This document shows, in pieces, positions 32,862 to 41,294 of a DNA stretch of 42,537 nucleotides. The notes beneath the pieces were generated by a model. It was not told where the DNA came from. It made no database searches and saw only the letters and a program-made list of their open reading frames with translations. Position 1 is the first letter of the stretch. Each line of letters begins with the position of its first letter. Made by a program: the position numbers and the translations under genes. This stretch comes from a virus, in IMG/VR virus record IMGVR_UViG_3300008120_000101, positions 1 through 42,537 of that record. The stretch is one strand, 5' to 3'.

Positions 32862-33432
32862 TATTGATATTGACTTTCACGATAGAACTCAAATATTAAA
32901 TATAATTGAACATATACCTGCTTCAATTATAGAAAAAGATCTTGTTAAAAAACACAACACTGGTGTTTATTGTCAACAAATACCTACTAATCCTTTAAAT
33001 AATCTTGCTAGTATTGATTACAAAACAGCAGAGGATAGAGGATATTTTAAATTAGATTTTCTTAACGTTAACATTTATAAAAATATAAAAAACGAAGAAC
33101 ATTTAATAAAACTTATGGAGACTGAACCACTATGGGATCTACTAGAGCAAGACGAATTCATCAATCTACTGTTTCATCTAAACGGACATGGGAATATCTT
33201 GAGAACCTTGAAACCCAAGAATGTCGAACAACTGGCAGCAGTACTGGCCTTAATTCGCCCGGCAAAAAGACACTTGCTTCATCAACCTTGGGATCAAATT
33301 TTAAAAGAAGTTTGGGTAAAACCTGATAATAATGATTACTATTTTAAGAAATCTCACGCAGTTGCATATGCATTGGCGATTATTGTACAGATGAACTTAA
33401 TATGTGAATCTATTGGCTACGAATATTCTTAA
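32854..33432 (+). CDS. miniature DnaE/DNA polymerase III alpha-like protein
   Basis: A 192-residue protein made of three DnaE pieces in the right order. PDIDIDF (2-8) matches the palm motif with both metal Asp (D5, D7). KLDFLN (66-71) matches the KFDFLG motif with the third palm Asp (D68) and its Lys (K66). LKPKNVEQLAAVLALIRP (119-136) and FKKSHAVAYAL (164-174) match the fingers. The long stretches normally between these, plus PHP, beta-binding and OB domains, are gone. It may be a minimal polymerase, a regulator or a repurposed fold. It overlaps the heptose kinase by 8 nt and the opposite gene by 23 nt. Confidence 0.75.
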   Translation: MPDIDIDFHDRTQILNIIEHIPASIIEKDLVKKHNTGVYCQQIPTNPLNNLASIDYKTAEDRGYFKLDFLNVNIYKNIKNEEHLIKLMETEPLWDLLEQDEFINLLFHLNGHGNILRTLKPKNVEQLAAVLALIRPAKRHLLHQPWDQILKEVWVKPDNNDYYFKKSHAVAYALAIIVQMNLICESIGYEYS

Positions 33433-33790
33433 CAGATTTAACTAATTGAATTGATTTTCTTTTAACACGCTTTTCGGCAATATCACTTAGATTTACTATA
33501 GGTCCGAATAATAAATCAACATCCTTGGCATTGAATGTTTTTATAAAAGGCCTAAATACTATCATTTCTTTCTTTAGAAATATATTGATGGGAATTTTAC
33601 GATTACTTTCCCACCACCACGTGTCTCCCATCTCTAAGAAAAATTTTCTTTCTTCTTCCCCACTTACCATCGATATATCATAAATGCTGACTATATTACT
33701 ATCAAAATTGACAATGATGCCGATATATTCCTTATTGTTGGATCTAATACAACTTAAAAACGGATAATTAATTTGAAACTTGTCTTTCAT
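33410..33790 (-). CDS. unknown minus-strand protein
   Basis: A 126-residue protein. The ATG at 33790 is chosen over a TTG three codons upstream. It is beta-rich in the first half (INYPFLSCIRSNNKEYIGIIV) with a striking GDTWWWESNRKIPINIF segment near the middle and a basic C-terminal helix. No family recognised. It is convergent with the DnaE-like gene, overlapping by 23 nt, and divergent from a late-type virion gene. Confidence 0.6.
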   Translation of the reverse strand: MKDKFQINYPFLSCIRSNNKEYIGIIVNFDSNIVSIYDISMVSGEEERKFFLEMGDTWWWESNRKIPINIFLKKEMIVFRPFIKTFNAKDVDLLFGPIVNLSDIAEKRVKRKSIQLVKSVKNIRSQ

Positions 33791-33798
33791 TATATTCA

Positions 33799-33805
33799 AT
33801 AAATA
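33799..33805 (+). promoter_or_regulatory. late-type promoter motif ATAAATA
   Basis: ATAAATA ends 8 nt before the ATG at 33814, with no Shine-Dalgarno sequence. It sits in the 23 bp gap between divergent genes. Confidence 0.55.
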
Positions 33806-33813
33806 CTATTGCT

Positions 33814-34650
33814 ATGCAAAATCTACCAGTCTATTTATATTCGAACACACTAGATGTAACACTAGATTTGGACACCATGACACGGGGAGTGAATCAGGTT
33901 ATGTATCAACGTGATTTAAAAATTCAAAAAGGTATAAAAAATCAAGTTCGTATCCAATTTAAGAACAGCGATCAAAAAAAACTTAGAATCTACAATACAC
34001 AAACTTTTGTATTCAGCATGTTTGATGCCGTAAATCAACGTCTGATTATAGAAAAAAATCTTTCCATTATCGACGCCGGCACAACTTCCACTAAAGGTTT
34101 GGCTCTACTAACTTTGACTGAAAGCGATACACTTGATCTAACTAGAACTAGCTATCAATACGCTATTAAATTACAAGATACAGACGGCACTTACTTGCCT
34201 GCTTATAGCAACACTTATTACGGAATGGCCGGAACCCTACACTTAAGTCAAGATATATATCCCGTATTACAAGATAGTAAAGAAATAACTAATTTTACTA
34301 AAACTTATAACGATCAAATTTTTAAGTACGAGCATAAAAGCGGAAATGTCTACGCAAATCCGGAATTCAACGGTAATACAGCTTTGCATACTGTGGCCTG
34401 CTACATGACAAACTATAAAGGCACTGTACAAATTCAGGTAACTTTAGATAACACTCCTGGCGTTAACTCAAACTACAGCACCGTAGAAGAACGTACCTAC
34501 AACGGTTTTACAGGTATCGATTATGTCAATTTTAACGGCGTTTATAGCTTTGTTCGAATAAAACATATACCTGCACAAGGACCTACAGATCCAGATAATG
34601 ATAATCCTGCTTACTACGGAAGCTTTGACAAAGCACTGTATAGAAGTTAA
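33814..34650 (+). CDS. probable virion structural protein
   Basis: A 278-residue, beta-rich protein low in Lys/Glu and high in Thr, Asn, Tyr and Asp, like phage tail proteins. Features are LDLDTMTRGVNQVMYQRDLKI near the start, a middle segment with GMAGTLHLSQDIYP, and a C-terminal jelly-roll-like half with VQIQVTLDNTPG. A late-type motif lies just upstream although the neighbours are replication genes, so it is probably read late on its own. Tail, baseplate or fibre attachment is possible; no T4 counterpart assigned. Confidence 0.6.
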   Translation: MQNLPVYLYSNTLDVTLDLDTMTRGVNQVMYQRDLKIQKGIKNQVRIQFKNSDQKKLRIYNTQTFVFSMFDAVNQRLIIEKNLSIIDAGTTSTKGLALLTLTESDTLDLTRTSYQYAIKLQDTDGTYLPAYSNTYYGMAGTLHLSQDIYPVLQDSKEITNFTKTYNDQIFKYEHKSGNVYANPEFNGNTALHTVACYMTNYKGTVQIQVTLDNTPGVNSNYSTVEERTYNGFTGIDYVNFNGVYSFVRIKHIPAQGPTDPDNDNPAYYGSFDKALYRS

Positions 34651-34659
34651 AATAGTAGG

Positions 34660-35658
34660 ATGAGTGAGATACAAGCAGCATTACAAGCACTATTGCCTCC
34701 AAAGAAAAAGCTAACTCCTAGCGGATGGACTAGCTTTAACGCTCCTTGTTGCCATAATAGAGGTGAATCTAAAGATAATCGTCAACGTGGTGGAATACTA
34801 CTAAATCCCAACGGTGGCTTCCAATATCACTGCTTTAATTGCAACTTTAAAGCAGGATGGAGCACTGGACATCTTTTATCAAAAAATACTAAAAGCCTTT
34901 TTAAATGGCTAGGACTTTCTGATACTGAAATTGATAAACTGTCTTTTATTGCACTACAAAATAAACAGGATCAACCTGGAAATAAAACAACAATTAAATT
35001 TGAACTTGAAGAACGAACTTTACCCGATAACTGTTTGCCTATAGATACTTGGGTAGCCGAAGGCGCTCAAGATACTGAACTACTCGATGTAATTAAATAT
35101 TTGGCAAATGAGCGCAAAGTAGGGTGGGATTGGTATCCGTGGCATTGGAGCCCCGAAAACGGCTACAGAGATCGAGTGATATTACCATTTTATCATAACG
35201 GTAAAATTGTAGGTTGGACAGGAAGAAAAATAGGAGATGGTAAACCAAAATACCTAACAGACACTCAACCTGGCTATGTATTCAATATTGACCATCAAAC
35301 TTACGATAGAAAATACGTAATAGTAGTAGAAGGACAATTCGATGCTATTGCTATAGATGGCATCGCTGTTATGCACAACGACCCTAACGAAACACAATGC
35401 TCTAGAATTAATGCATTGGGCAAAGAAGTCATTGTTGTACCTGATAGAGATAAACCGGGCGCTAAATTAATTCAGGCAGCACTTGACAATCATTGGACAG
35501 TGAGCTTACCGCCTTGGGAAGAACATATTAAAGACGCAGCAGATGCAGTTAAACATTATGGTAGATTGTACACACTTTTCACAATTCTACACTATCGAGA
35601 AACAAACGAGATAAAAATACAACTACTAAAGAAAAAACTAGAAGCACTCAATGGATAA
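34660..35658 (+). CDS. 61: DNA primase, gp61-like
   Basis: A 332-residue primase. The N-terminal zinc site has C30-C31-H32 and C58-x2-C61 (CCHNRGE, then YHCFNCNFKAGW). The TOPRIM core has VVEGQFDAIAIDG at about 224-236 and VVPDRDKPG later. It makes short RNA primers for lagging-strand synthesis and works with the helicase encoded next. Size equals T4 gp61 (342 residues). It overlaps the helicase gene by 8 nt, which keeps the two subunits of the primosome together. Confidence 0.92.
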   Translation: MSEIQAALQALLPPKKKLTPSGWTSFNAPCCHNRGESKDNRQRGGILLNPNGGFQYHCFNCNFKAGWSTGHLLSKNTKSLFKWLGLSDTEIDKLSFIALQNKQDQPGNKTTIKFELEERTLPDNCLPIDTWVAEGAQDTELLDVIKYLANERKVGWDWYPWHWSPENGYRDRVILPFYHNGKIVGWTGRKIGDGKPKYLTDTQPGYVFNIDHQTYDRKYVIVVEGQFDAIAIDGIAVMHNDPNETQCSRINALGKEVIVVPDRDKPGAKLIQAALDNHWTVSLPPWEEHIKDAADAVKHYGRLYTLFTILHYRETNEIKIQLLKKKLEALNG

Positions 35659-37048
35659 ACCTAATTACAACTTAGACACACAAAGATTATATCTGGAAAT
35701 GTTTTTGTCGGACGCAGAAACATTTATCCGCTGTCAAAATATTTTTGACCCGGAAAACTTTGATCGAAGATTACAAAATGTTGCTGAGTTCATTAACAAA
35801 TATGTTGATGAATATAAGGTCATGCCCGAAGTTAGAATTGTTAATGCTACTTGTGGAAGTAATCTAGAAACACTATCGTTACCTAGAGAAAACTATGAAT
35901 GGCTCATGGACGAGTTTGAACATTTTAGTCGACATAAAGGACTAGAACGTGCTATTCTAAAATCCGCTGACTTACTGGAAAAAGGTGATTACGGCCCTGT
36001 AGAAAAACTAATCAAAGACGCTATCCAAATTAGTCTTAACAAAGATATGGGTACAGATTACTTTGAAGATCCTCGCTCTAGACTTGAGAAAATTAAAAAT
36101 AATAACGGACAAACTTCAACAGGTTGGCCTTCAGTAGATAAGAAACTCTACGGCGGATTTAATCGAGGAGAACTTAATATCTTTGCAGCAGCATCGGGCG
36201 GCGGCAAAAGTCTATTCCTAGCTAACCTTGGTGTGAACTGGGCTATGTTGGGATTGAACGTAGTCTACTTGACTTTTGAACTTAGTGAAAATCTAGTGGC
36301 TATGCGACTGGATAGTATGATGACCGGCATCTCAACTAGAGAGATTTTTAAATCAATCGACGACGTTGAATTGAAGGTTAAAATGGCGGAAAAACGTGCA
36401 GGAAGCATACAGATTAAGTATATGCCTTCAGGAAAAAATTGTAACGATATTCGCGCCTATTTGAAGGAATATCAGGTCAAAAAGGGGCAAAAACCAGACG
36501 TTTTGTTAATAGATTACCTGGATTTAATGATGCCTCTAAGTGTGAAGGTAAGTCCTAGTGATCTGTTTGTTAAAGACAAATACGTGTCAGAAGAGATCCG
36601 TAATTTGGCTATGGAAACACAATGTATTACAGTTACAGCTAGTCAGCTGAATCGAAGTGCCGTAGAAGAAATCGAATTCGATCATAGTCACATTTCAGGT
36701 GGTCTGAGTAAGATTCAAACAGCTGATAACGTGATCGGTATCTTTACTAGTCGTGCTATGAAAGAACGTGGCAGATATCAAATACAATTTATGAAAACTC
36801 GTTCTAGCTCAGGTGTGGGTCAAAAAGTGGATTTAGAATTTAATGTTGATACTTTACGTATTACAGATTTAGGCGAAGATGAAGAACCTAGCTTTAATCA
36901 ACAAAAAATGCAAACTAGCAATGTTGCACAAGCCCTAAAACGCTCTAGCAAAATTGAAACAGCACCAAATCAAGAAACTACATCAAGCCCTAAAAAAGTT
37001 ATGGATATTAGAAATATTTTAGCTCAAATTAACAGTGAAAAAGATTAA
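35651..37048 (+). CDS. 41: replicative DNA helicase, gp41-like (DnaB family)
   Basis: A 465-residue helicase. A helical N-terminal domain (1-150) is followed by the RecA-type core with Walker A AAASGGGKS (about 178-186), VVYLTFELSE, Walker B LLIDYLDLM (about 285-293), and TASQLNR and GGLSKIQTADNVIGI toward the end. The hexamer unwinds DNA 5' to 3' at the fork and binds gp61. The C-terminal tail (about 415-465) is Ser/Thr/Gln-rich and disordered. It converges with the AlgH-like gene with a 4 nt overlap. Confidence 0.93.
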   Translation: MDKPNYNLDTQRLYLEMFLSDAETFIRCQNIFDPENFDRRLQNVAEFINKYVDEYKVMPEVRIVNATCGSNLETLSLPRENYEWLMDEFEHFSRHKGLERAILKSADLLEKGDYGPVEKLIKDAIQISLNKDMGTDYFEDPRSRLEKIKNNNGQTSTGWPSVDKKLYGGFNRGELNIFAAASGGGKSLFLANLGVNWAMLGLNVVYLTFELSENLVAMRLDSMMTGISTREIFKSIDDVELKVKMAEKRAGSIQIKYMPSGKNCNDIRAYLKEYQVKKGQKPDVLLIDYLDLMMPLSVKVSPSDLFVKDKYVSEEIRNLAMETQCITVTASQLNRSAVEEIEFDHSHISGGLSKIQTADNVIGIFTSRAMKERGRYQIQFMKTRSSSGVGQKVDLEFNVDTLRITDLGEDEEPSFNQQKMQTSNVAQALKRSSKIETAPNQETTSSPKKVMDIRNILAQINSEKD

Positions 37049-37605
37049 GCTAACCAAGAAGATACCTGCAATTTGCTGGCTTCAGTGATAACATTTTTCC
37101 ATTGATTTTGACCATCAAATTCAAATACTAATTCATTAGTAGCAGGTATTTGACTCCAACTTAATGCTATGTTATCTGAAGAATTTATTTCACTTTCTAA
37201 TTCGCCTGCACTCCATAAATTATACCCTGCCATGGCTCTATATTGTGACGGACCTTCTCCTTGACTTAATGCAGTTAGTATACTCAAATCACCACTTAAA
37301 CCTATGGTATCATTAAACTTTAATGTTGAAGATGTATACCAATCAAGTGTGTGAACAATATATACTCTGTTACCATTGTTTTCTCCCCCATAATATAAAG
37401 GATCTTCAACAAATGTAGAATCCATGCCTAAATTTTCCATTACAGAATTTAAACTGGCTCCATTGGTAAACGGCTTGTTAAGTTGCAATCCTAATGCACC
37501 TGATTTTTCATGCTTGAAAATTAATATCACAGAATTGTTTAAAAGGTCATAAGGCCTTTTGGGGTGTGCAGCTAGTAAATATCCGAAATAATTTATATTT
37601 GTCAT
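37045..37605 (-). CDS. AlgH/UPF0301 (DUF179) family protein
   Basis: A 186-residue protein. The ATG at 37605 is used, one codon inside a TTG. The family pattern is clear: GYLLAAHPKRPYDLLNNSVILIFKHE, GALGLQLNKP, then LYYGGENNGNRVYIVH, GEGPSQYRAMAGYNLWSAGELESEI. AlgH proteins are small bacterial proteins of unclear function, often near RNase-like YqgF. Its presence in a T4-like phage is unusual. It diverges from the deoxynucleotidase gene across a 56 bp gap that holds a minus-strand TTAAATA (37639-37645). Confidence 0.8.
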   Translation of the reverse strand: MTNINYFGYLLAAHPKRPYDLLNNSVILIFKHEKSGALGLQLNKPFTNGASLNSVMENLGMDSTFVEDPLYYGGENNGNRVYIVHTLDWYTSSTLKFNDTIGLSGDLSILTALSQGEGPSQYRAMAGYNLWSAGELESEINSSDNIALSWSQIPATNELVFEFDGQNQWKNVITEASKLQVSSWLA

Positions 37606-37661
37606 CAAAGTTATATAACTAATACTAGTATATATCCATATTTAACTAATCAACAAAAATT

Positions 37662-38186
37662 ATGCCTAAACATACAATATATATCGATATGGACGGAGTT
37701 GTTGCAGATTTTGACGGCGCGGTGATTAAAAAATTTAACCCAACAGATCAAGAAAGACACACAGCAAAATCTAACGGTCGTTGGTCACCCGAACAATGGA
37801 AACAAATTACTCAAGATCCACATTTTTATAGAGATCTTCCAAAAATGCCCCAGGCAGATAAATTAATGTCTTTGGCTAGACGTTTTAGAGATAATCTAGG
37901 TTGGAATCTCTATATGTTGACTGCTATCCCCAAAAATAACGATATGCCCGATTGCATCTACGATAAAATACTTTGGATGCAACAACACTTTCCGGACGTA
38001 ACTGTACGATTTGGTCCCTATGCTAAAGATAAACAACATCATGCACGTCTCGGAGATATACTGGTAGACGATAAACCTAGCAATATAGAAGAATGGCAAC
38101 GTGCCGGCGGTACTGCTATACCTGTTACTGATGACTACGACGTTGCTCTAATTATGCTAGAAAAATACTATAAACTATTAAATTAA
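37662..38186 (+). CDS. 5'(3')-deoxyribonucleotidase-like HAD phosphatase
   Basis: A 174-residue HAD protein. Motif I DMDGVVADFD (7-16) contains both catalytic Asp, motif II is LTAIPK, and motif IV GDILVDDKPSN lies near residue 130. The 5'-nucleotidase type C family dephosphorylates deoxy- and ribonucleotides and is common in T4-like phages, where it helps control nucleotide pools. A role as the missing heptose bisphosphatase (GmhB) was considered but the sequence fits the nucleotidase family better. Confidence 0.8.
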   Translation: MPKHTIYIDMDGVVADFDGAVIKKFNPTDQERHTAKSNGRWSPEQWKQITQDPHFYRDLPKMPQADKLMSLARRFRDNLGWNLYMLTAIPKNNDMPDCIYDKILWMQQHFPDVTVRFGPYAKDKQHHARLGDILVDDKPSNIEEWQRAGGTAIPVTDDYDVALIMLEKYYKLLN

Positions 38187-38191
38187 AAATT

Positions 38192-38935
38192 ATGGCCGAT
38201 ACTATTATACTTGTTATAGCTACCGATTTACCCTTTTATCAATCATTTAAAGATATTTGGCTACAATATTGCAACTTGTTTCCATACTTTAAGGTACACT
38301 TTGTCTACGGTGATTCACTGAAATCTAAATCACACCCTAACGATCTACATTTCCCACATATAAAAGAATATATAAACGAAACTGCTACTAAACAACAACG
38401 AGAACATTCTATGTTGGAAAAAACTTTAGAAGCTTTCCGCTATATAGATCAAATTTATAACTATAACTTTGTTATAAGAACTAACTTGACTACCCTTTGG
38501 GACTTGCCAAAACAACAACTACTTATGAAAAATTTTCCTTTGAAAAAATTTGCCATAGGTACTATGAGAGAAATACTTAACGACGAAATTACTAAAGCCG
38601 AAAAATATATATCGGGCACAGATCTTATTATTACTAGAGATATTGTGAAAAACTTTATTATCGATAAACCCGACGTTATGACTAAAACATTTAGCGAAGA
38701 CTTTGCACTTAGTCATTATATTAAATACGATCTAGGTATTACACTACAAGAATTTATGCCCAAAACTCAGGCAGTATTGGAAAACTATACCTCTTATGAC
38801 CCTGCAACTTTTGAAGAATCATTGAACAAATATAGAAATCTCTATATCACACACTATAGAATTAAAAACAAAGATAGACGAACTGTAGACCTACCTATAG
38901 CTAAACATTTACTAAAACAGATCTACAACAAATAA
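38192..38935 (+). CDS. putative glycosyltransferase
   Basis: A 247-residue alpha/beta protein with an N-terminal strand IILVIATDLPFY, a central YNFVIRTNLTTLWDLP (about 90-105) and YISGTDLIITRDIV near 145. RTNLTTLWD takes the place of the DxD region in virus-encoded galactosyltransferase-like proteins. No other function fits better. It is the last of the window's scattered glycosyltransferases. It ends just before the first copy of the duplicated palindromic element and is followed by the convergent gene of a putative packaged protein. Confidence 0.55.
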   Translation: MADTIILVIATDLPFYQSFKDIWLQYCNLFPYFKVHFVYGDSLKSKSHPNDLHFPHIKEYINETATKQQREHSMLEKTLEAFRYIDQIYNYNFVIRTNLTTLWDLPKQQLLMKNFPLKKFAIGTMREILNDEITKAEKYISGTDLIITRDIVKNFIIDKPDVMTKTFSEDFALSHYIKYDLGITLQEFMPKTQAVLENYTSYDPATFEESLNKYRNLYITHYRIKNKDRRTVDLPIAKHLLKQIYNK

Positions 38936-38940
38936 TCGGT

Positions 38941-38982
38941 CTATATAGTACCCTAAAAATTTTTGCTGCAAAAAAATTTTAG
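38941..38982. repeat. palindromic element, copy 1 (direct repeat partner at 41287)
   Basis: The element CTATATAGTA, 3-4 nt, then CTAAAAATTTTTGCTGC and AAAAAAATTTTAG is centred on the 13-bp palindrome TTTTGC-T-GCAAAA. It lies between convergent genes. The same element recurs at 41287-41327, also at a convergent junction. Confidence 0.75.
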
Positions 38983-38991
38983 AACTCGAAA

Positions 38992-40425
38992 TTATTTGAA
39001 CCTTCTGTAGGCAGCTAAATCTTTTAATAAAACTCCGGGCTCAACTATGTGATTGGCATAATTACCCCGAACTCTGAATCTTATTTCTAATAACTTACCA
39101 TCTTTGGTTCCACGAACTCGATCATAAAATATAATACTAGGAAACTCTTGCCCATCATATCGATCACTACCACGCTTACGGTACTCTACAGCAAGCTCTA
39201 TATTTGATTTCTTGAATACATTCTCTAATTGTCGGTAACTTAATAAACGATAATCACCATCTATACCCTTTTCAATTACTTGTATATTGGGGTTGTGCTC
39301 AGTGGCATGATGATCCACAAATTTACTAATCTTACTGGCTAATCGAGCATCTTGACTTACCGACCCCGTTTGAACTTGCAATTGATCAACTACTTGCTTG
39401 TAGGCAATAACCATGGCATTGACATATTGATTTTGTAACCCACTGGCCATGGCACCATTCTCAATGGCTGCTTTGATGAAACCATCATCCCCACCATTAC
39501 TGATCTGAGAAGACTCACGACCATATAAATCAACATCAAAAAACTTGAATAAATCAACTAGATTATCATATACTTCCTTGACATTCTTCCCTCGAGCTTT
39601 TTGACCAATTAGACTATTACTTAACTTTACACTTAACTTGACTTGCTCTAATTTACGTGTGGCCTGCATTTGACTGTCTAATACATTGACCTTTACATCA
39701 ATCTTACCACCCTCTTTTCCACTTAACTCAACTGTTATAGAATCAGGACGGTTGTTTAAATACAAGGCATCAGCATATCGCTGACTTAGACTATCATTGA
39801 CATAATTTACCCAACTACTGACTTCACTTTCTAATTGAACACGATTATTGGGATCAACTAAAAACGCTTGTACATCAGAAGGAACAGATATACTTAAATT
39901 AATGGTGTCACTGACACTGTGATCACGATCATGATACTGCTGACTTATGGTTTGCCCACCATTGGGGTTGATCTGCGCTACTACCGCCCATATGTCCTCA
40001 TTACTGACAGCACTGATAAAATCACCATGACGGTTTATTAACTTGGCATACATGGCTATCCCTAATAAGGCTTCATTTACTAATCCCATTAACCTTATTT
40101 GCCCACCCTTACCCTTTAATTCACTACTCTTGAATATATCCCCAATCCTAGCCCTACTACCACCTTGAAAACTGATTTCCGTTCCCTTGATTTGAACTAG
40201 GACACTTAACTTGTCCGTGGCGGTACTTAACTGCTGATTTAAACCTTTGATAAGGGCTATACTATTGGGATCAATGACTAAATTACTACCTAACTGCCCT
40301 CGATCACCTAGACTTACATTGGGAACTATACTGGGATCACTTAATCTATTTAAATACATGGGCCAACTGCTTATACTGGCACTGGCTAATGTGGCTTCAA
40401 CAATAACGAATTCTTTTGCTCTCAT
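38992..40425 (-). CDS. putative packaged (internal head) protein, possible nuclease
   Basis: A 477-residue protein. The N terminus MRAKEFVIVEAT resembles the T4 capsid-targeting sequence MKTYQEFIAEA, with IVE as the expected (L/I)xE cleavage site. An ATAAATA on its strand (40434-40440) lies 8 nt before the ATG. The body is alpha/beta; PDSITVELSGKEGGKIDVKV and EQVKLSVKLSNS (about 228-270) loosely recall the strand pair of restriction-type nucleases. A protein injected with DNA to counter host defence would fit, as with T4 IPI, but that is inference. No family recognised. Confidence 0.6.
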   Translation of the reverse strand: MRAKEFVIVEATLASASISSWPMYLNRLSDPSIVPNVSLGDRGQLGSNLVIDPNSIALIKGLNQQLSTATDKLSVLVQIKGTEISFQGGSRARIGDIFKSSELKGKGGQIRLMGLVNEALLGIAMYAKLINRHGDFISAVSNEDIWAVVAQINPNGGQTISQQYHDRDHSVSDTINLSISVPSDVQAFLVDPNNRVQLESEVSSWVNYVNDSLSQRYADALYLNNRPDSITVELSGKEGGKIDVKVNVLDSQMQATRKLEQVKLSVKLSNSLIGQKARGKNVKEVYDNLVDLFKFFDVDLYGRESSQISNGGDDGFIKAAIENGAMASGLQNQYVNAMVIAYKQVVDQLQVQTGSVSQDARLASKISKFVDHHATEHNPNIQVIEKGIDGDYRLLSYRQLENVFKKSNIELAVEYRKRGSDRYDGQEFPSIIFYDRVRGTKDGKLLEIRFRVRGNYANHIVEPGVLLKDLAAYRRFK

Positions 40426-40433
40426 GATTATAC

Positions 40434-40440
40434 TATTTAT
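40434..40440 (-). promoter_or_regulatory. late promoter ATAAATA (minus strand)
   Basis: Reads ATAAATA on the minus strand, 8 nt before the ATG at 40425. It touches the last base of the neighbouring gene's stop codon. No Shine-Dalgarno sequence. It supports late expression of the putative packaged protein. Confidence 0.6.
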
Positions 40441-40880
40441 TACCCGTATACATAATTGATACTGTCAACATTTTCTCTGTATAATCGCGCACCTAGACTA
40501 TAATGAAAATCACGCACCCGCTCTCCTGGCGGACTATACGTGTAAAACCCTACTATTTCCGAACGGTTACTACGTATCCACGCTTGCGCTAACGGTATTA
40601 TACGACGCCCACTACCCTTACTATAACTCCATACACTGTAAAATATGGCATTACGGCTACTTATACTTTCAAACTGCATTAACTGATCTAGACTACTGGG
40701 CACATAACTCTTGAAACTACAACATAATACAGCTTCAGGATTATCGAACCCATCTAATAAGACAAATACACAATTGTCAGGACTATGACACCTGAACCCA
40801 ACACTTATACCCGGACGTACCGGATCATCGGCAAATAACTTGACTAAACTGTCTTCGGCATTACTTATTACATATAACAT
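40440..40880 (-). CDS. GNAT-like acetyltransferase-fold protein
   Basis: A 146-residue protein. The second half (AIFYSVWSYSKGSGRRIIPLA, a helix, then EIVGFYTYSPPGERVRDFHYSLGARLYRENVDSINY) follows the end of GNAT folds: the strand and GxG turn for acyl-CoA, then a strand and the RDFHYSLGA helix. The acyl-CoA loop (SKGSGR) is reduced from the RGxGxG/A consensus. Possibly an inactive or specialised acetyltransferase, acting on protein or RNA. A purine-rich stretch with TAGGAG lies upstream of the ATG. Confidence 0.5.
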   Translation of the reverse strand: MLYVISNAEDSLVKLFADDPVRPGISVGFRCHSPDNCVFVLLDGFDNPEAVLCCSFKSYVPSSLDQLMQFESISSRNAIFYSVWSYSKGSGRRIIPLAQAWIRSNRSEIVGFYTYSPPGERVRDFHYSLGARLYRENVDSINYVYG

Positions 40881-41012
40881 ATTACTGACCCTACTACTCC
40901 TACTACTTATACTAAACTACTAGTAGAAAACCTATATATAGAACAATAAAAAAAAATTTTTAAAAAGATTTTAAAACCTGATTTTAAATACTACTTAAAT
41001 ATTGTTTTAACT
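40881..41012. promoter_or_regulatory. divergent AT-rich intergenic region
   Basis: 132 bp between the GNAT-like gene (minus) and the HNH gene (plus). It holds a run of A's then T's (about 40946-40962), TTTTAAAA blocks and two plus-strand TTAAATA boxes (40984-40990 and 40995-41001), the second 11 nt before the HNH ATG. The minus-strand side has a purine-rich leader with TAGGAG. Both genes are probably driven from here. No gene seen. Confidence 0.5.
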
Positions 41013-41294
41013 ATGAAACAATATATACCACTAAACTTACGTAGATCAGTTATAGAAAGAGACGGACCCCGTTGCGTCTACTGCGACGAAGATCTACAGG
41101 ATAAAGAAATACACTTGGACCACGTTATACCAGAATCTAAGGGCGGACTGACTACTAGAGAGAATCTACAAGTAACTTGCCGTAAATGCAATCTTGCTAA
41201 AGGTACACTTACTGAACAAGAATTTACCGAGAACCTTAGACAACGTGCTATTAATATACTTGCACGTTTGGGCAGCACAGACCGACCTATATAG
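41013..41294 (+). CDS. HNH endonuclease
   Basis: A 93-residue complete HNH nuclease: zinc Cys21-x2-Cys24, catalytic LDH (His37), SKGGLTTRENLQVTC with Asn51, Cys56-x2-Cys59, and NLAKG. All catalytic residues are present, unlike the zinc protein at 9138-9476. It could be a homing or cassette-mobilising enzyme or act in packaging. The last codons and stop overlap the second copy of the palindromic element. Confidence 0.88.
   Translation: MKQYIPLNLRRSVIERDGPRCVYCDEDLQDKEIHLDHVIPESKGGLTTRENLQVTCRKCNLAKGTLTEQEFTENLRQRAINILARLGSTDRPI

Noticed and set aside
37662-38186. HAD protein as the missing heptose bisphosphatase GmhB
   Set aside because: Motifs and order fit the 5'(3')-deoxyribonucleotidase family, and the gene is 5 kb away from the heptose genes.
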